Positions 6,738-14,817 of a stretch of DNA of 64,000 nt are shown here, piece by piece. Origin of the DNA: Parvularcula marina (GTDB taxonomy: Bacteria; Pseudomonadota; Alphaproteobacteria; Caulobacterales; Parvularculaceae); NCBI RefSeq assembly GCF_003399445.1, contig NZ_QUQO01000001.1, positions 2,105,001 through 2,169,000 of the forward strand, given 5' to 3'. Every line of letters begins with the position of its first letter. Positions within the stretch are counted from its first letter, which is position 1. Made by a program: the position numbers and the translations under genes. The notes beneath the pieces were generated by a model. That model was not told the DNA's origin. It saw only the letters and a list, made by a program, of their open reading frames with translations, and made no database searches.

Positions 6738-8939
6738 ATGAACGCCTTTACGCAGATCACCATGCCGATGCAGCAAACAGGTAATAATGCCCCCGCGATC
6801 GACCTGCCCGCGCTGTGGTCCATCTTCCGTCGCCGTTTCCGGATCTTCGTCGCTGCCGCGATCGTGACGCTGGCGCTGGTTACCGTCATCACTTTTCAGA
6901 TGACCCCGAAATATACCGCCGAGGCGCGGGTCGTTCTCAATGCCCGAGAGACGCAAGCCCTTGATGTCTCCGCCATCATCTCCGGCATCTCACCCGATGC
7001 GGCAACAGTAGAGACGGAAGTTCAGATCATCCGTAGTCGGTCCATGGCCGAGCGCGTGGCGGATGAGCTAAACCTGTTTGAAGAGCCTGAGTTCAATCCG
7101 TCCGTGAGCGGCAAGAAGGGGTTCTTCTCCGGCCTCTTCCCTTCGCAGCTCTCATCTGAAGATAATGATCGCATGATGCGCTCGCGCGTGATCAATCGGG
7201 TGCTCGATGCCGTTGAGGTTGAGCGTGCTGGGATCACCCATGCCATTTCCATCCGGGTTGAAAGCAAAAGCCCGTCGCGCGCGGCGGACATCGCCAATGC
7301 CTTTGCCGAGCAATATCTCGTCGACAGCCTCGATAAGAAATTTGAGACCTACCAGATCGTCAGCACCTATCTGAGTGAGGCCGTGACCGAGCATCGCGTC
7401 AAGCTGCGGATCGCAGAAGACGCCATCGAAACCTATCGCGCCGAAAACGGTCTTCTGTCTGCGGAAGGATCGCTTCTTTCCGAGCAACAGATTGCTGATC
7501 TTCAGGCCCAACTGATCGCATCAGAAGCAGAGCTTGCCGAACGCCTTGCCAAGCTGCGCGACGTCAATCAGCGCCTTGCTGCGGGCGTCAGCGCCGATGC
7601 CATTGCTGATGTGCTCGCATCCCCCGTCATCTCTGACCTGCGCGCCAAACAGGCCGATCTTGCGCGCCGCCGGGCGGATCTTGAATCCCGCTATGGCCCG
7701 CTTCACCCCAGCCTTGATAATCTGAAGTCGGAGGAAGCCGATCTTCAGGGGCAGGTGCAGGCTGAAATCGACCGGATCGTCGGGCGCCTTGAAAGCGATG
7801 TCTCCGTCGCGCGAGAGCGTGTTGGGTCAATCCGTTCCGCGATCAATGGTCTGCGCTCTGATCTCTCCACCGACAACCAGGCACTTGTCCGCCTGCGCGA
7901 GCTGGAACGCGAAGCGGATGTCAGCCGCAAGAACTATGAGGCGCTGCTCGCTCGTGCGCAGCAGGCGGAGCTTTTCGAAGACCTCGCCGAGGCTGATGCG
8001 CGTATCGCTGACCGTGCCGCCGTGCCGACCAGTCCTTCTTCGCCGAACAAGAAACTGAACCTTGCCCTTGGCATTATACTTGGCGGCGCCATGGGTGGCC
8101 TGATGATCGTCCTTGCCGAGATCTTCGACAATGGCATCCGCACGGCAGAAGACATTGAGCGCACACTGAATACAAACCTTGTCGCGCTGGTGCCGGCCCT
8201 GACGCCGGAGAAACTGACGGGCGAGATCACCTCCCCGCAGGATTATCTTGTCGAGAAACCGCTCTCTTCATTCGCGGAAAGCTACCGCACGCTTCGCACC
8301 GCGCTGACGCTCGGCAAGGAAGCAGGTTCGGGTGGCCGGGTGATCGCGCTGACCTCGGCGCTGTCGGGCGAAGGCAAGTCGTCGTCGGCCATGTGCCTTG
8401 GCCGGATTTCGGCCCTGTCGGGCGACAAGGTGCTGGTCATCGATTGTGACGTCCGCCGCCGCATGCTCTCGACCAAGCTGATGGATGACGATGCAGCGCC
8501 TCGCGGTCTCGCCGAAGTCCTGCGCGGCGATGTGCCCCTGCGCAATGCGATCCTCAAAGATGACAAATCCGATCTTCGCATCTTGCCCGTCTCTGAGGAC
8601 CGCTCTGGGCTTGGCGATCTCTTCGGCTCGGGCCGTTTCGAGGCGCTCCTCAGCCAGCTTCGCACCAAATTCGATCTCATCATCCTCGATACCGCGCCGC
8701 TGACGGCGGTTGCTGATACCCGGATGGTGGTTTCCCTCGCCGATAAGGTCGTGCAGTTTGTGAAATGGAAACAAACGCCGGTTACGGTCGCGCGGACCGC
8801 GAACAAGATCCTGGGCGAACTGGATACTGAATTGGCAGGGGCCGTTCTCAGCCAGGTCGATATGCGCGCCCAGGCAGGGTATGGGTATGAAGGCAGCTAT
8901 CGCTACTACGCGCAGCACGGGAAGTATTATTACGACTAA
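6738..8939 (+). CDS. Wzc-like polysaccharide co-polymerase / bacterial tyrosine kinase
   Basis: 733-residue inner-membrane protein. N-terminal Wzz domain with TM1 at about 36-54, a long periplasmic coiled-coil (about 170-400), a GNVR/proline motif (VPTSPSSPNKK) and TM2 around 440-460. A cytoplasmic BY-kinase domain follows: Walker A SGEGKSSS near 543, Walker A' VLVIDCDVRR, Walker B LIILDTAPL. The last 20 residues form a tyrosine cluster (SYRYYAQHGKYYYD) for autophosphorylation. It controls chain length and export of a Wzy-type polysaccharide. ATG 6738 has GGAG five bases upstream; ATG 6696 is less likely. The tail overlaps the next gene. Confidence 0.95.
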   Translation: MNAFTQITMPMQQTGNNAPAIDLPALWSIFRRRFRIFVAAAIVTLALVTVITFQMTPKYTAEARVVLNARETQALDVSAIISGISPDAATVETEVQIIRSRSMAERVADELNLFEEPEFNPSVSGKKGFFSGLFPSQLSSEDNDRMMRSRVINRVLDAVEVERAGITHAISIRVESKSPSRAADIANAFAEQYLVDSLDKKFETYQIVSTYLSEAVTEHRVKLRIAEDAIETYRAENGLLSAEGSLLSEQQIADLQAQLIASEAELAERLAKLRDVNQRLAAGVSADAIADVLASPVISDLRAKQADLARRRADLESRYGPLHPSLDNLKSEEADLQGQVQAEIDRIVGRLESDVSVARERVGSIRSAINGLRSDLSTDNQALVRLRELEREADVSRKNYEALLARAQQAELFEDLAEADARIADRAAVPTSPSSPNKKLNLALGIILGGAMGGLMIVLAEIFDNGIRTAEDIERTLNTNLVALVPALTPEKLTGEITSPQDYLVEKPLSSFAESYRTLRTALTLGKEAGSGGRVIALTSALSGEGKSSSAMCLGRISALSGDKVLVIDCDVRRRMLSTKLMDDDAAPRGLAEVLRGDVPLRNAILKDDKSDLRILPVSEDRSGLGDLFGSGRFEALLSQLRTKFDLIILDTAPLTAVADTRMVVSLADKVVQFVKWKQTPVTVARTANKILGELDTELAGAVLSQVDMRAQAGYGYEGSYRYYAQHGKYYYD

Positions 8940-9393
8940 GGGGCTGCTGCTCACCTTTCTGGTGGTGATGCTAGGCCTAGGCGGCTGTGCCACCACCAAG
9001 AAGGGGCCGGGCACCCTCTCGCCGCCGCTCAAGCGACTCGATATTTCCTCCGAATTCGGATCAAGGGGCGGACGCCCACATTACGGCATCGACCTGACCG
9101 CCGATCAGGGCACAAAGGTCATGTCCTCCGCCGATGGCAAAGTGATCTTTGCAGGAAAGCAACGCGGCTTTGGCAAGATCGTCATCATCGATCATGGCGG
9201 CGGGGTGCAGACCTATTATGCGCATCTCTCTCGCATCAAGACCAGCAAGGGCAAGAAAGTCGACCGTGGGCAGACGATCGGCCTTGTCGGCAAGACCGGC
9301 AATGCCTCGGGCCCGCATCTTCATTTCGAAGTTCGTCATGGCGGCACGCCAGTTGATCCGCTGCTCCAGCTTTCGACCCTGCCGCGCGGCTGA
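8887..9393 (+). CDS. M23 (LytM) peptidase lipoprotein
   Basis: 168-residue lipoprotein with lipobox LGLGGC after a hydrophobic segment (LLLTFLVVMLGLGG), then an M23 domain. Zinc ligands are intact: HYGID (His and Asp) and HLHFE (HxH). The length is close to a bare catalytic domain. The enzyme would cleave peptidoglycan crosslinks in the periplasm. ATG 8887 has AGGG seven bases upstream, so it starts out of frame inside the tyrosine-rich end of the wzc-like gene (53-bp overlap); ATG 8881 is also possible. Coupling to wzc suggests cell-wall opening or assembly for the export machine (inference). Confidence 0.9.
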   Translation: MKAAIATTRSTGSIITTKGLLLTFLVVMLGLGGCATTKKGPGTLSPPLKRLDISSEFGSRGGRPHYGIDLTADQGTKVMSSADGKVIFAGKQRGFGKIVIIDHGGGVQTYYAHLSRIKTSKGKKVDRGQTIGLVGKTGNASGPHLHFEVRHGGTPVDPLLQLSTLPRG

Positions 9394-9397
9394 TATG

Positions 9398-9423
9398 AAA
9401 AAGGCCCGGCGCATGGCCGGGCC
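9398..9423 (-). terminator. Terminator for the RTX gene (minus strand)
   Basis: GGCCCGGC (9403-9410) and GCCGGGCC (9416-9423) form a perfect 8-bp stem with a five-base loop. Read on the minus strand the hairpin is followed by a TTTTT tract (9402-9398), so it terminates the RTX gene ending at 9448. The hairpin also lies just after the M23 gene on the plus strand, but without a U-tract there. Confidence 0.8.
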
Positions 9424-9447
9424 CTGATCATTCATCCGTCATCTGAC

Positions 9448-10731
9448 TCAGGTCACGAAGGTGAAATCGTCCGGCGTGATGTCCGCGAGTGAGAAATTCT
9501 CAAGCACCAGCACGCGGTCATCCCAGGTGAAGACGACATCATCTCCGACCTGTTCTGCGGCATCGAGCGCCTGTTCGAATTTTTTGATGCCTTCGAGTTT
9601 CTTCATATAGATATTGTCGACGCCATCCTCGAAATCGGTGATCACGTCATATCCGTCAAAGAACAGGAATGTGTCGGCGCCTGACCCGCCGGTCATGACG
9701 TCATCGCCGGTACTGCCGTCGAGGAAGTCATCCCCTGCGCCGCCATCGAGCGTATCGTCACTATTGTTCCCGTGCAGCGTATCTGCGCCGTCACCACCGT
9801 AAAGGACGTCGAGGCCGCCTTCGCCATAGATCTCGTCATTACCGGCATCGCCAAAGATCGTGTCCTTGCCAAAGCCGCCGCGGAGGAGGTCGTTATTGTC
9901 ACCGCCATGCATTTCGTCATGGCCGTCTTCGCCGTCGAGCGTGTCACTGCCCTGATCGCCAAACAGCGTGTCATTGCCGACCCCGCCAAGCAGCCTGTCG
10001 TCATCATTCCCGCCACGGATGATATCATTTGCGCGATTGCCGAAGAGCTCGTCTTCGCCGTCGCCACCTTCAAGGCTGTCATTACCGTCGCCGCCAAAAA
10101 GGTCGTCGTCGCCCGCACCGCCGAGCAGCGTGTCGCGGCCGCCTTCACCTTCAAGGATGTCCGACTGGTCGCCACCATCGAGATGGTCATTGCCGTCCTC
10201 ACCGCGCAGCGAGTCGATCCCAGCGCCGCCATAAAGCTCGTCATCACCGAGCCCGCCGAGCAAGGTGTCGGCCCCGCCGCCACCTAACAGCGTGTCATGT
10301 GCGCGGTTGCCGAAAAGCTCATCGGCACCATCGCCGCCATCGAGCTCATCATCGCCATTGCCGCCGAAAAGCTCGTCATCCCCGCCTTCGCCGGAGAGAT
10401 GGTCAGCGCCATTTGCGCCCTCAAGGATGTCGGCATCGCCGCCACCCATCAGGCTGTCATCGCCTTCTTCGCCTTGCAGGAGGTCGATCCCGGTGCCGCC
10501 GACCATCGTGTCGTTGCCGTCGCCGCCTTTCAGCGTGTCTTGGCCATCGCCGCCGTCGATATTGTCATGACCGCGATTGCCGAAAAGCAGGTCATTGCCT
10601 GCGCCGCCCGCGACCGTATCCTGGCCATTGCGGCCCTTGATCGTGTCGTGACCGTCAAGACCCTCAATAAAATCAGGATCTTGAGTACCCAAAGTTTCTT
10701 CTGATTGGTTCGTGCCCGAAATAGTCGCCAT
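9448..10731 (-). CDS. RTX calcium-binding repeat protein (paralogue 1)
   Basis: 427-residue acidic protein made almost wholly of GGxGxDxLxG nonapeptide repeats (about residues 20-350), which fold as calcium-loaded beta-rolls in secreted RTX proteins. No signal peptide. A non-repeat C-terminal module of about 75 residues (DVITDFEDGVDNIY, then LDAAEQVGDDVVFTW, ending DDFTFVT) fits a type I secretion signal and is shared with the next two genes. ATG 10731 has GAGG about five bases upstream; the 40-residue extension to ATG 10848 looks non-coding. No catalytic domain is visible. Confidence 0.9.
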   Translation of the reverse strand: MATISGTNQSEETLGTQDPDFIEGLDGHDTIKGRNGQDTVAGGAGNDLLFGNRGHDNIDGGDGQDTLKGGDGNDTMVGGTGIDLLQGEEGDDSLMGGGDADILEGANGADHLSGEGGDDELFGGNGDDELDGGDGADELFGNRAHDTLLGGGGADTLLGGLGDDELYGGAGIDSLRGEDGNDHLDGGDQSDILEGEGGRDTLLGGAGDDDLFGGDGNDSLEGGDGEDELFGNRANDIIRGGNDDDRLLGGVGNDTLFGDQGSDTLDGEDGHDEMHGGDNNDLLRGGFGKDTIFGDAGNDEIYGEGGLDVLYGGDGADTLHGNNSDDTLDGGAGDDFLDGSTGDDVMTGGSGADTFLFFDGYDVITDFEDGVDNIYMKKLEGIKKFEQALDAAEQVGDDVVFTWDDRVLVLENFSLADITPDDFTFVT

Positions 10732-10899
10732 ACTGCCCTCTCTGGCGTTTTTCTCTTGAATGGGAGCGTCCCTGCCTACTGCCCGTGGCGCGAAACGCGA
10801 TAGGAGAATGCCCCAGATAGGCGAACAGGGTGGAATGAGCGTGACCACAATGGGGCAAGATTGGGGCAGGGGCGATTTTTCCCTGCAATCTATTGGTGT

Positions 10900-12444
10900 T
10901 TAGAGCAACACATCGTCGTCAGTGAGGAAACTTAAGTTAAAGTTCTCGATACGGAGTGAGGAATCATCAACCGTAATGACAACATCCACGCCGTCCTGTT
11001 CCGCCGCATCGAGAACGTCCTCGAAAGTTTCAAAATCCGTGATTCCGGCGAGTGAAATTTTATCGATCCCGTCTTCGAAATCGGTGATCACATCGGTACC
11101 TTCGAGAAAATAGAAAGTATCGGCCCCGGCCTCACCAGTCAGGATATCATCGCCCGCACCGCCATCGAGTAGGTCATCTCCGCTGCCGCCGATCAGGGTG
11201 TCATTTCCTTCGTCCCCGAACAATGTGTCGGGTCCGGCATCTATAGTCGGATTGCCGGGACGCTCGCCATAGATGAGATCATCGCCTTCCCCGCCATGAA
11301 CGAGGTCGGCATCATTGCCGGCTTCGATCGTGTCATTGCCGCCATCGCCAAGGACAGTGTCATCATTCCCTCCGGCGCGGATCGTGTCATCTCCGGCGCC
11401 CGCATGGATCAGATCGTCGCCATAGCCGCCCTTCAGCGTATCGGCGCCGTCCCCGCCATCGAGGATGTCGTTATCGTCCTCGCCATTGAGGCTGTCATTC
11501 CCTTGGCCACCGCGCAGATCATCTGTACCCGTCCCTCCGAGGGCGGTGTCATTGCCTTTGCCGCCGACCAGCGTGTCATCGCCAGTGCCGCCTGTCAGGT
11601 TGTCATTGTCATCCTCACCGCGCAGGCTGTCATTGCCGTCTGCGCCTTCGAGCGTGTCCCGGCCATTCCCGCCATAGATCAGGTCGTCATCGCCGCCGCC
11701 ATTGATATAGTCGAAGCCATTATTCCCATAGATCGTATCTTTGTGGGAATTTTGCAGGGGATCGCCATTTAAGAGGTCGCCATAGATGACGTCATCGCCA
11801 CCATTGCCGTAAAGAAGATCGTCCCCGGATGATCCCTCGATCGTGTCTCGGCCCGCGCCGCCCTTGATCGTGTCGATACCGTCACCGCCAGTGATGGAAT
11901 CGTGGCGGTCGCCGCCATCGATATCGTCATCGCCGTCCTGCCCCAGAATCAGGTCATCGCCCTGTCCGCCGCGCAAGGTGTCGGCGCCCAGCCCGCCGTC
12001 GATATCGTCATCACCCGGACCACCTGTTGCGAAGTCATCTCCGTCTGCGCCGATGAGTGTGTCATTGCCGCCGCGCCCGTAGAGGCTATCGGCGTCATTC
12101 CCGCCGTCGAGGTGATCGTTCCCTGCGGCGCCGTCGAGCGTGTCAGCGTCATCGCCGCCGGTCAGCTCGTCATCTCCGTCCTCACCATAAAGGACATCAA
12201 GCCCCGCCCCACCATCAAGGGTGTCATTCTCGGTCCCGCCGCGCAGAGTGTCATTGCCGGCATCACCATAGAGGGTGTCTTCCCCGGCATTGCCGAAGAT
12301 GCGGTCATTGCCGTTCTGTCCAAGGATCTCGTCGTCTCCAGCGCGGCCTTTGAGCGTATCGGCGCCGTCATCGCCCGAGATCAGATCCGGGCCGCCGGTC
12401 CCTTCGAGGGAATCGTCATCAATTGTCCCGTCGGTATCCGCCAT
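10900..12444 (-). CDS. RTX calcium-binding repeat protein (paralogue 2)
   Basis: 514-residue paralogue and the longest of the trio. It starts MADTDGTIDDDSLEGTGGPD and continues in GGxGxD repeats interrupted by two non-consensus inserts (around DLLNGDPLQNSHKDTIYGNN and ERPGNPTIDAGPDTLFG). The C-terminal module (DVITDFEDGIDKISL, LDAAEQDGVDVVITVDD, ending LTDDDVLL) matches those of its neighbours and fits a type I secretion signal. No signal peptide and no enzymatic domain are visible. The gaps to paralogue 1 (168 bp) and paralogue 3 (127 bp) allow separate promoters. Confidence 0.9.
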   Translation of the reverse strand: MADTDGTIDDDSLEGTGGPDLISGDDGADTLKGRAGDDEILGQNGNDRIFGNAGEDTLYGDAGNDTLRGGTENDTLDGGAGLDVLYGEDGDDELTGGDDADTLDGAAGNDHLDGGNDADSLYGRGGNDTLIGADGDDFATGGPGDDDIDGGLGADTLRGGQGDDLILGQDGDDDIDGGDRHDSITGGDGIDTIKGGAGRDTIEGSSGDDLLYGNGGDDVIYGDLLNGDPLQNSHKDTIYGNNGFDYINGGGDDDLIYGGNGRDTLEGADGNDSLRGEDDNDNLTGGTGDDTLVGGKGNDTALGGTGTDDLRGGQGNDSLNGEDDNDILDGGDGADTLKGGYGDDLIHAGAGDDTIRAGGNDDTVLGDGGNDTIEAGNDADLVHGGEGDDLIYGERPGNPTIDAGPDTLFGDEGNDTLIGGSGDDLLDGGAGDDILTGEAGADTFYFLEGTDVITDFEDGIDKISLAGITDFETFEDVLDAAEQDGVDVVITVDDSSLRIENFNLSFLTDDDVLL

Positions 12445-12510
12445 GACTGCTCATCGTCCTGCGCCACATCCGTCCCGTGAGGGGCGGCGGGGCAAGAGTG
12501 ACGGACGCGT

Positions 12511-12538
12511 GGGCAAGCGTCAATGAAGGCGCTTGCCC
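12511..12538 (-). terminator. Hairpin between RTX paralogues 3 and 2
   Basis: GGGCAAGCG (12511-12519) pairs perfectly with CGCTTGCCC (12530-12538) around a ten-base loop, 33 bp past the stop of RTX paralogue 3. There is no U-tract on either strand, so an intrinsic terminator is only possible, not clear. Confidence 0.45.
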
Positions 12539-12571
12539 GGTCATGTTCCCGGTATGGGCGAAGGGACGACC

Positions 12572-13612
12572 CTAAAAGGCGAAATCGTCTTCCGTCAGGG
12601 TGCTGAGATCGACGCCTTCGAGCCGCAGGATATCATCCCCAAAGGTCAATACCGTATCGACGCCGTCCTGTTCTGCAGCATCAAGGATGTCCTGGAAGGA
12701 ACTGATCCCGCTTATCCCTTCAAGGGAGATCAGATCATCGCCTTTGGTGAAGTCGGTGATGACATCCTCGCCGTCAAAGAAGATGAAGGTGTCAAACCCG
12801 TCTCCACCGGTCATGGTGTCATTGCCGAGCCCGCCATCGATCAGGTCGTTCCCGCGCGCACCAAAGATGAGATCGTCACCGGCATTGCCGCGCAGCGTAT
12901 CGATTTCAGCCAAGTCGTCGGAAGGCTCAAGGCCGGCCTCATACTCTCCATAAAGAGTATCATTGCCCTTGCCGCCGCGCAGATCATCGCCCTCAGTGCC
13001 GCCTTCGAGAAGGTCATCGCCGTCGCCGCCCTCGAGAACGTCACGGCCTTCATCACTCTGCAATGTATCAGCGCCGCCATTGCCGTAGAGTAAATCACTG
13101 TCATCATCGCCTGAGATCAGGTCGTCGCCCGCATTGCCTTTTAGGGTGTCGGATCTGTTCCCGCCACTGATAGTATCGTTGCCAGTCCCGCCCTTGATGG
13201 AGTCAAGATTGTCTCCACCCTGAATGTCGTCATCGCCGCCGCGCCCAAGAATGATATCCGAGCCCGAGCCCCCATCGATGACATCATCATCGGCACCGCC
13301 ATCAATCAGGTCTGCGCCATTGCCACCTTGAATCGTATCCCGACCATCTTCGCCGAAAATTTGGTTCTCTCCACCGACGCCGAACAGGGCGTCGTGCCCC
13401 GCGCCACCCTTGATGGTGTCATTCCCTGAATTGCCGCGAATTGTGTCGTGTCCGGCATTGCCGAAGAGGGCATCGTCGTCGTTGCCGCCAAGGAGGCTGT
13501 CATTTCCCTTACGGCCTTTCAGCGTATCGTCGCCATCGGCCCCTAAAATCGTGTCATTCCCGTCCGTACCTTCGTAAAGTTCCGGATCGTTTGTACCGTT
13601 AAAATTTGCCAT
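12572..13612 (-). CDS. RTX calcium-binding repeat protein (paralogue 3)
   Basis: 346-residue paralogue starting MANFNGTNDPELYEGTDGND. About 230 residues of GGxGxD repeats, some degenerate, and one insert (EYEAGLEPSDDLAEIDTLRG) precede the shared C-terminal module (DVITDFTKGDDLISLEG, LDAAEQDGVDTVLTFGDD, ending LTEDDFAF). ATG 13612 has a GGGGGC run upstream; the 22-residue extension to ATG 13678 is not shared by the paralogues. Divergent from trpS. Predicted to be secreted by type I machinery encoded elsewhere. Confidence 0.9.
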   Translation of the reverse strand: MANFNGTNDPELYEGTDGNDTILGADGDDTLKGRKGNDSLLGGNDDDALFGNAGHDTIRGNSGNDTIKGGAGHDALFGVGGENQIFGEDGRDTIQGGNGADLIDGGADDDVIDGGSGSDIILGRGGDDDIQGGDNLDSIKGGTGNDTISGGNRSDTLKGNAGDDLISGDDDSDLLYGNGGADTLQSDEGRDVLEGGDGDDLLEGGTEGDDLRGGKGNDTLYGEYEAGLEPSDDLAEIDTLRGNAGDDLIFGARGNDLIDGGLGNDTMTGGDGFDTFIFFDGEDVITDFTKGDDLISLEGISGISSFQDILDAAEQDGVDTVLTFGDDILRLEGVDLSTLTEDDFAF

Positions 13613-13740
13613 GATTGCCCCCAGATACTGCCCACTATCACAGGTAGATAGCTTGTATGACCACAAGCGGAGGGTCAATCGGTAAATGAGCCCTGATCTT
13701 TCTGGTCAAAATGGAGTGCTCACGCTAGAGGCGCCGTCCT

Positions 13741-14754
13741 ATGACCAGAACCCACACCCCCCGCGTATTGTCCGGCGTTCAACCGACCGGCAATCTTCAT
13801 CTCGGCAATTATCTTGGCGCGATCCGCAAATTCGTGCCGCTGCAGGACAGCCATGAGGCGCTCTATTGCATCGTCGACATGCACGCGATCACGGTGTGGC
13901 AAGACCCCAAAGAGTTGCGCAACCAGACGGTCCAGATTGCGGCCGCCTATCTTGCGGCAGGGATCGATCCGGCGAAGGCTGCTATCTTCAACCAGTCGGC
14001 TGTGCCGGAACACGCCCAGCTTGCCTGGATACTCAATTGTGTGGCGCGCATGGGCTGGCTCAACCGGATGACCCAGTTCAAGGACAAGGCCGGCAAGGAC
14101 AAGGAGAAGGCGTCCGTCGGGCTCTTCACCTATCCTGTCCTGATGGCGGCCGACATTCTGGTTTACCGTGCGACCCATGTGCCGGTCGGCGACGACCAGA
14201 AACAGCATCTTGAGCTGGCGCGCGATATTGCGACTAAATTCAATAATGATTTTGGGGCGGAGGATTTCTTCCCGCTGCCTGAACCGATGATCCAGGGCCC
14301 CGGCGCGCGGATCATGTCTTTGCGCGACGGCACCTCGAAGATGTCGAAATCTGATCCGTCCGACCTGTCGCGCATCGGCATGATGGATTACGCTGACACG
14401 ATCTCCAAAAAGATCAAAAAGGCAAAGACCGACCCTGAGCCCCTGCCGTCCGAGAAAGACGGGCTGGCCGACCGGCCGGAGGCAAAGAACCTTGTTGGTA
14501 TCTATGCGGCTCTTTCGGGCAAATCTGACGAAGACGTGCTCGCCGAATTCGGTGGGCAGGGCTTTGGCGTTTTCAAACCCGCCCTTGCGGAGCTTGCGGT
14601 CGAGAAGCTGGCCCCTATCGCGGGTGAGATGCGCCGCCTGACAGCGGATGCGGATTATGTCGAAGGCATTCTCCGCGATGGCGCGGCAAAGGCGCGGGCA
14701 GTGGCAGGGCCGATCATTGAGGAAACCAAGAAGGCCGTCGGCTTTCTGGTCTGA
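13741..14754 (+). CDS. trpS: Tryptophan--tRNA ligase
   Basis: 337-residue class I aminoacyl-tRNA synthetase that charges tRNA-Trp. HIGH-type motif [13 protein letters not shown] follows the N-terminal VLSGVQPT signature; the KMSKS motif appears as [10 protein letters not shown]. Residues in between ([20 protein letters not shown], a TrpRS signature) bind tryptophan and ATP. Length is normal for bacterial TrpRS. It is transcribed alone, divergent from the RTX genes. Confidence 0.97.
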   Translation: MTRTHTPRVLSGVQPTGNLHLGNYLGAIRKFVPLQDSHEALYCIVDMHAITVWQDPKELRNQTVQIAAAYLAAGIDPAKAAIFNQSAVPEHAQLAWILNCVARMGWLNRMTQFKDKAGKDKEKASVGLFTYPVLMAADILVYRATHVPVGDDQKQHLELARDIATKFNNDFGAEDFFPLPEPMIQGPGARIMSLRDGTSKMSKSDPSDLSRIGMMDYADTISKKIKKAKTDPEPLPSEKDGLADRPEAKNLVGIYAALSGKSDEDVLAEFGGQGFGVFKPALAELAVEKLAPIAGEMRRLTADADYVEGILRDGAAKARAVAGPIIEETKKAVGFLV

Positions 14755-14774
14755 TCCTGCGAAAAGCAGACAAT

Positions 14775-14812
14775 AGTGACCTCTGTCTGAGTTTACTCAA
14801 GCAGAGGTCATT
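14775..14812. terminator. Two-part hairpin between convergent trpS and hydrolase
   Basis: TGACCTCTG (14777-14785) pairs with CAGAGGTCA (14802-14810), extended by an A-T and a wobble pair. An inner stem TGAG/CTCA (14788-14791 / 14796-14799) caps it. There is no strong T-run on either side, but its position between two converging genes suggests a bidirectional transcript end. Confidence 0.5.
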
Positions 14813-14817
14813 AGCGC

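Noticed and set aside
9614-10704. Several long plus-strand open frames across RTX paralogue 1, rich in Ser/Pro or Ala/Val/Ile
   Set aside because: They are mirror frames of GGxGxD repeats: Gly and Asp codons give stop-free complements. They have no start signals or family match, and the minus-strand proteins are clearly real. The same applies to the frames over 11296-13093.
9448-13612. Short direct repeats that resemble a CRISPR or tandem array
   Set aside because: The repeats are codon-level (nonapeptide) with no constant spacers or identical repeat units, and they lie inside intact coding frames.
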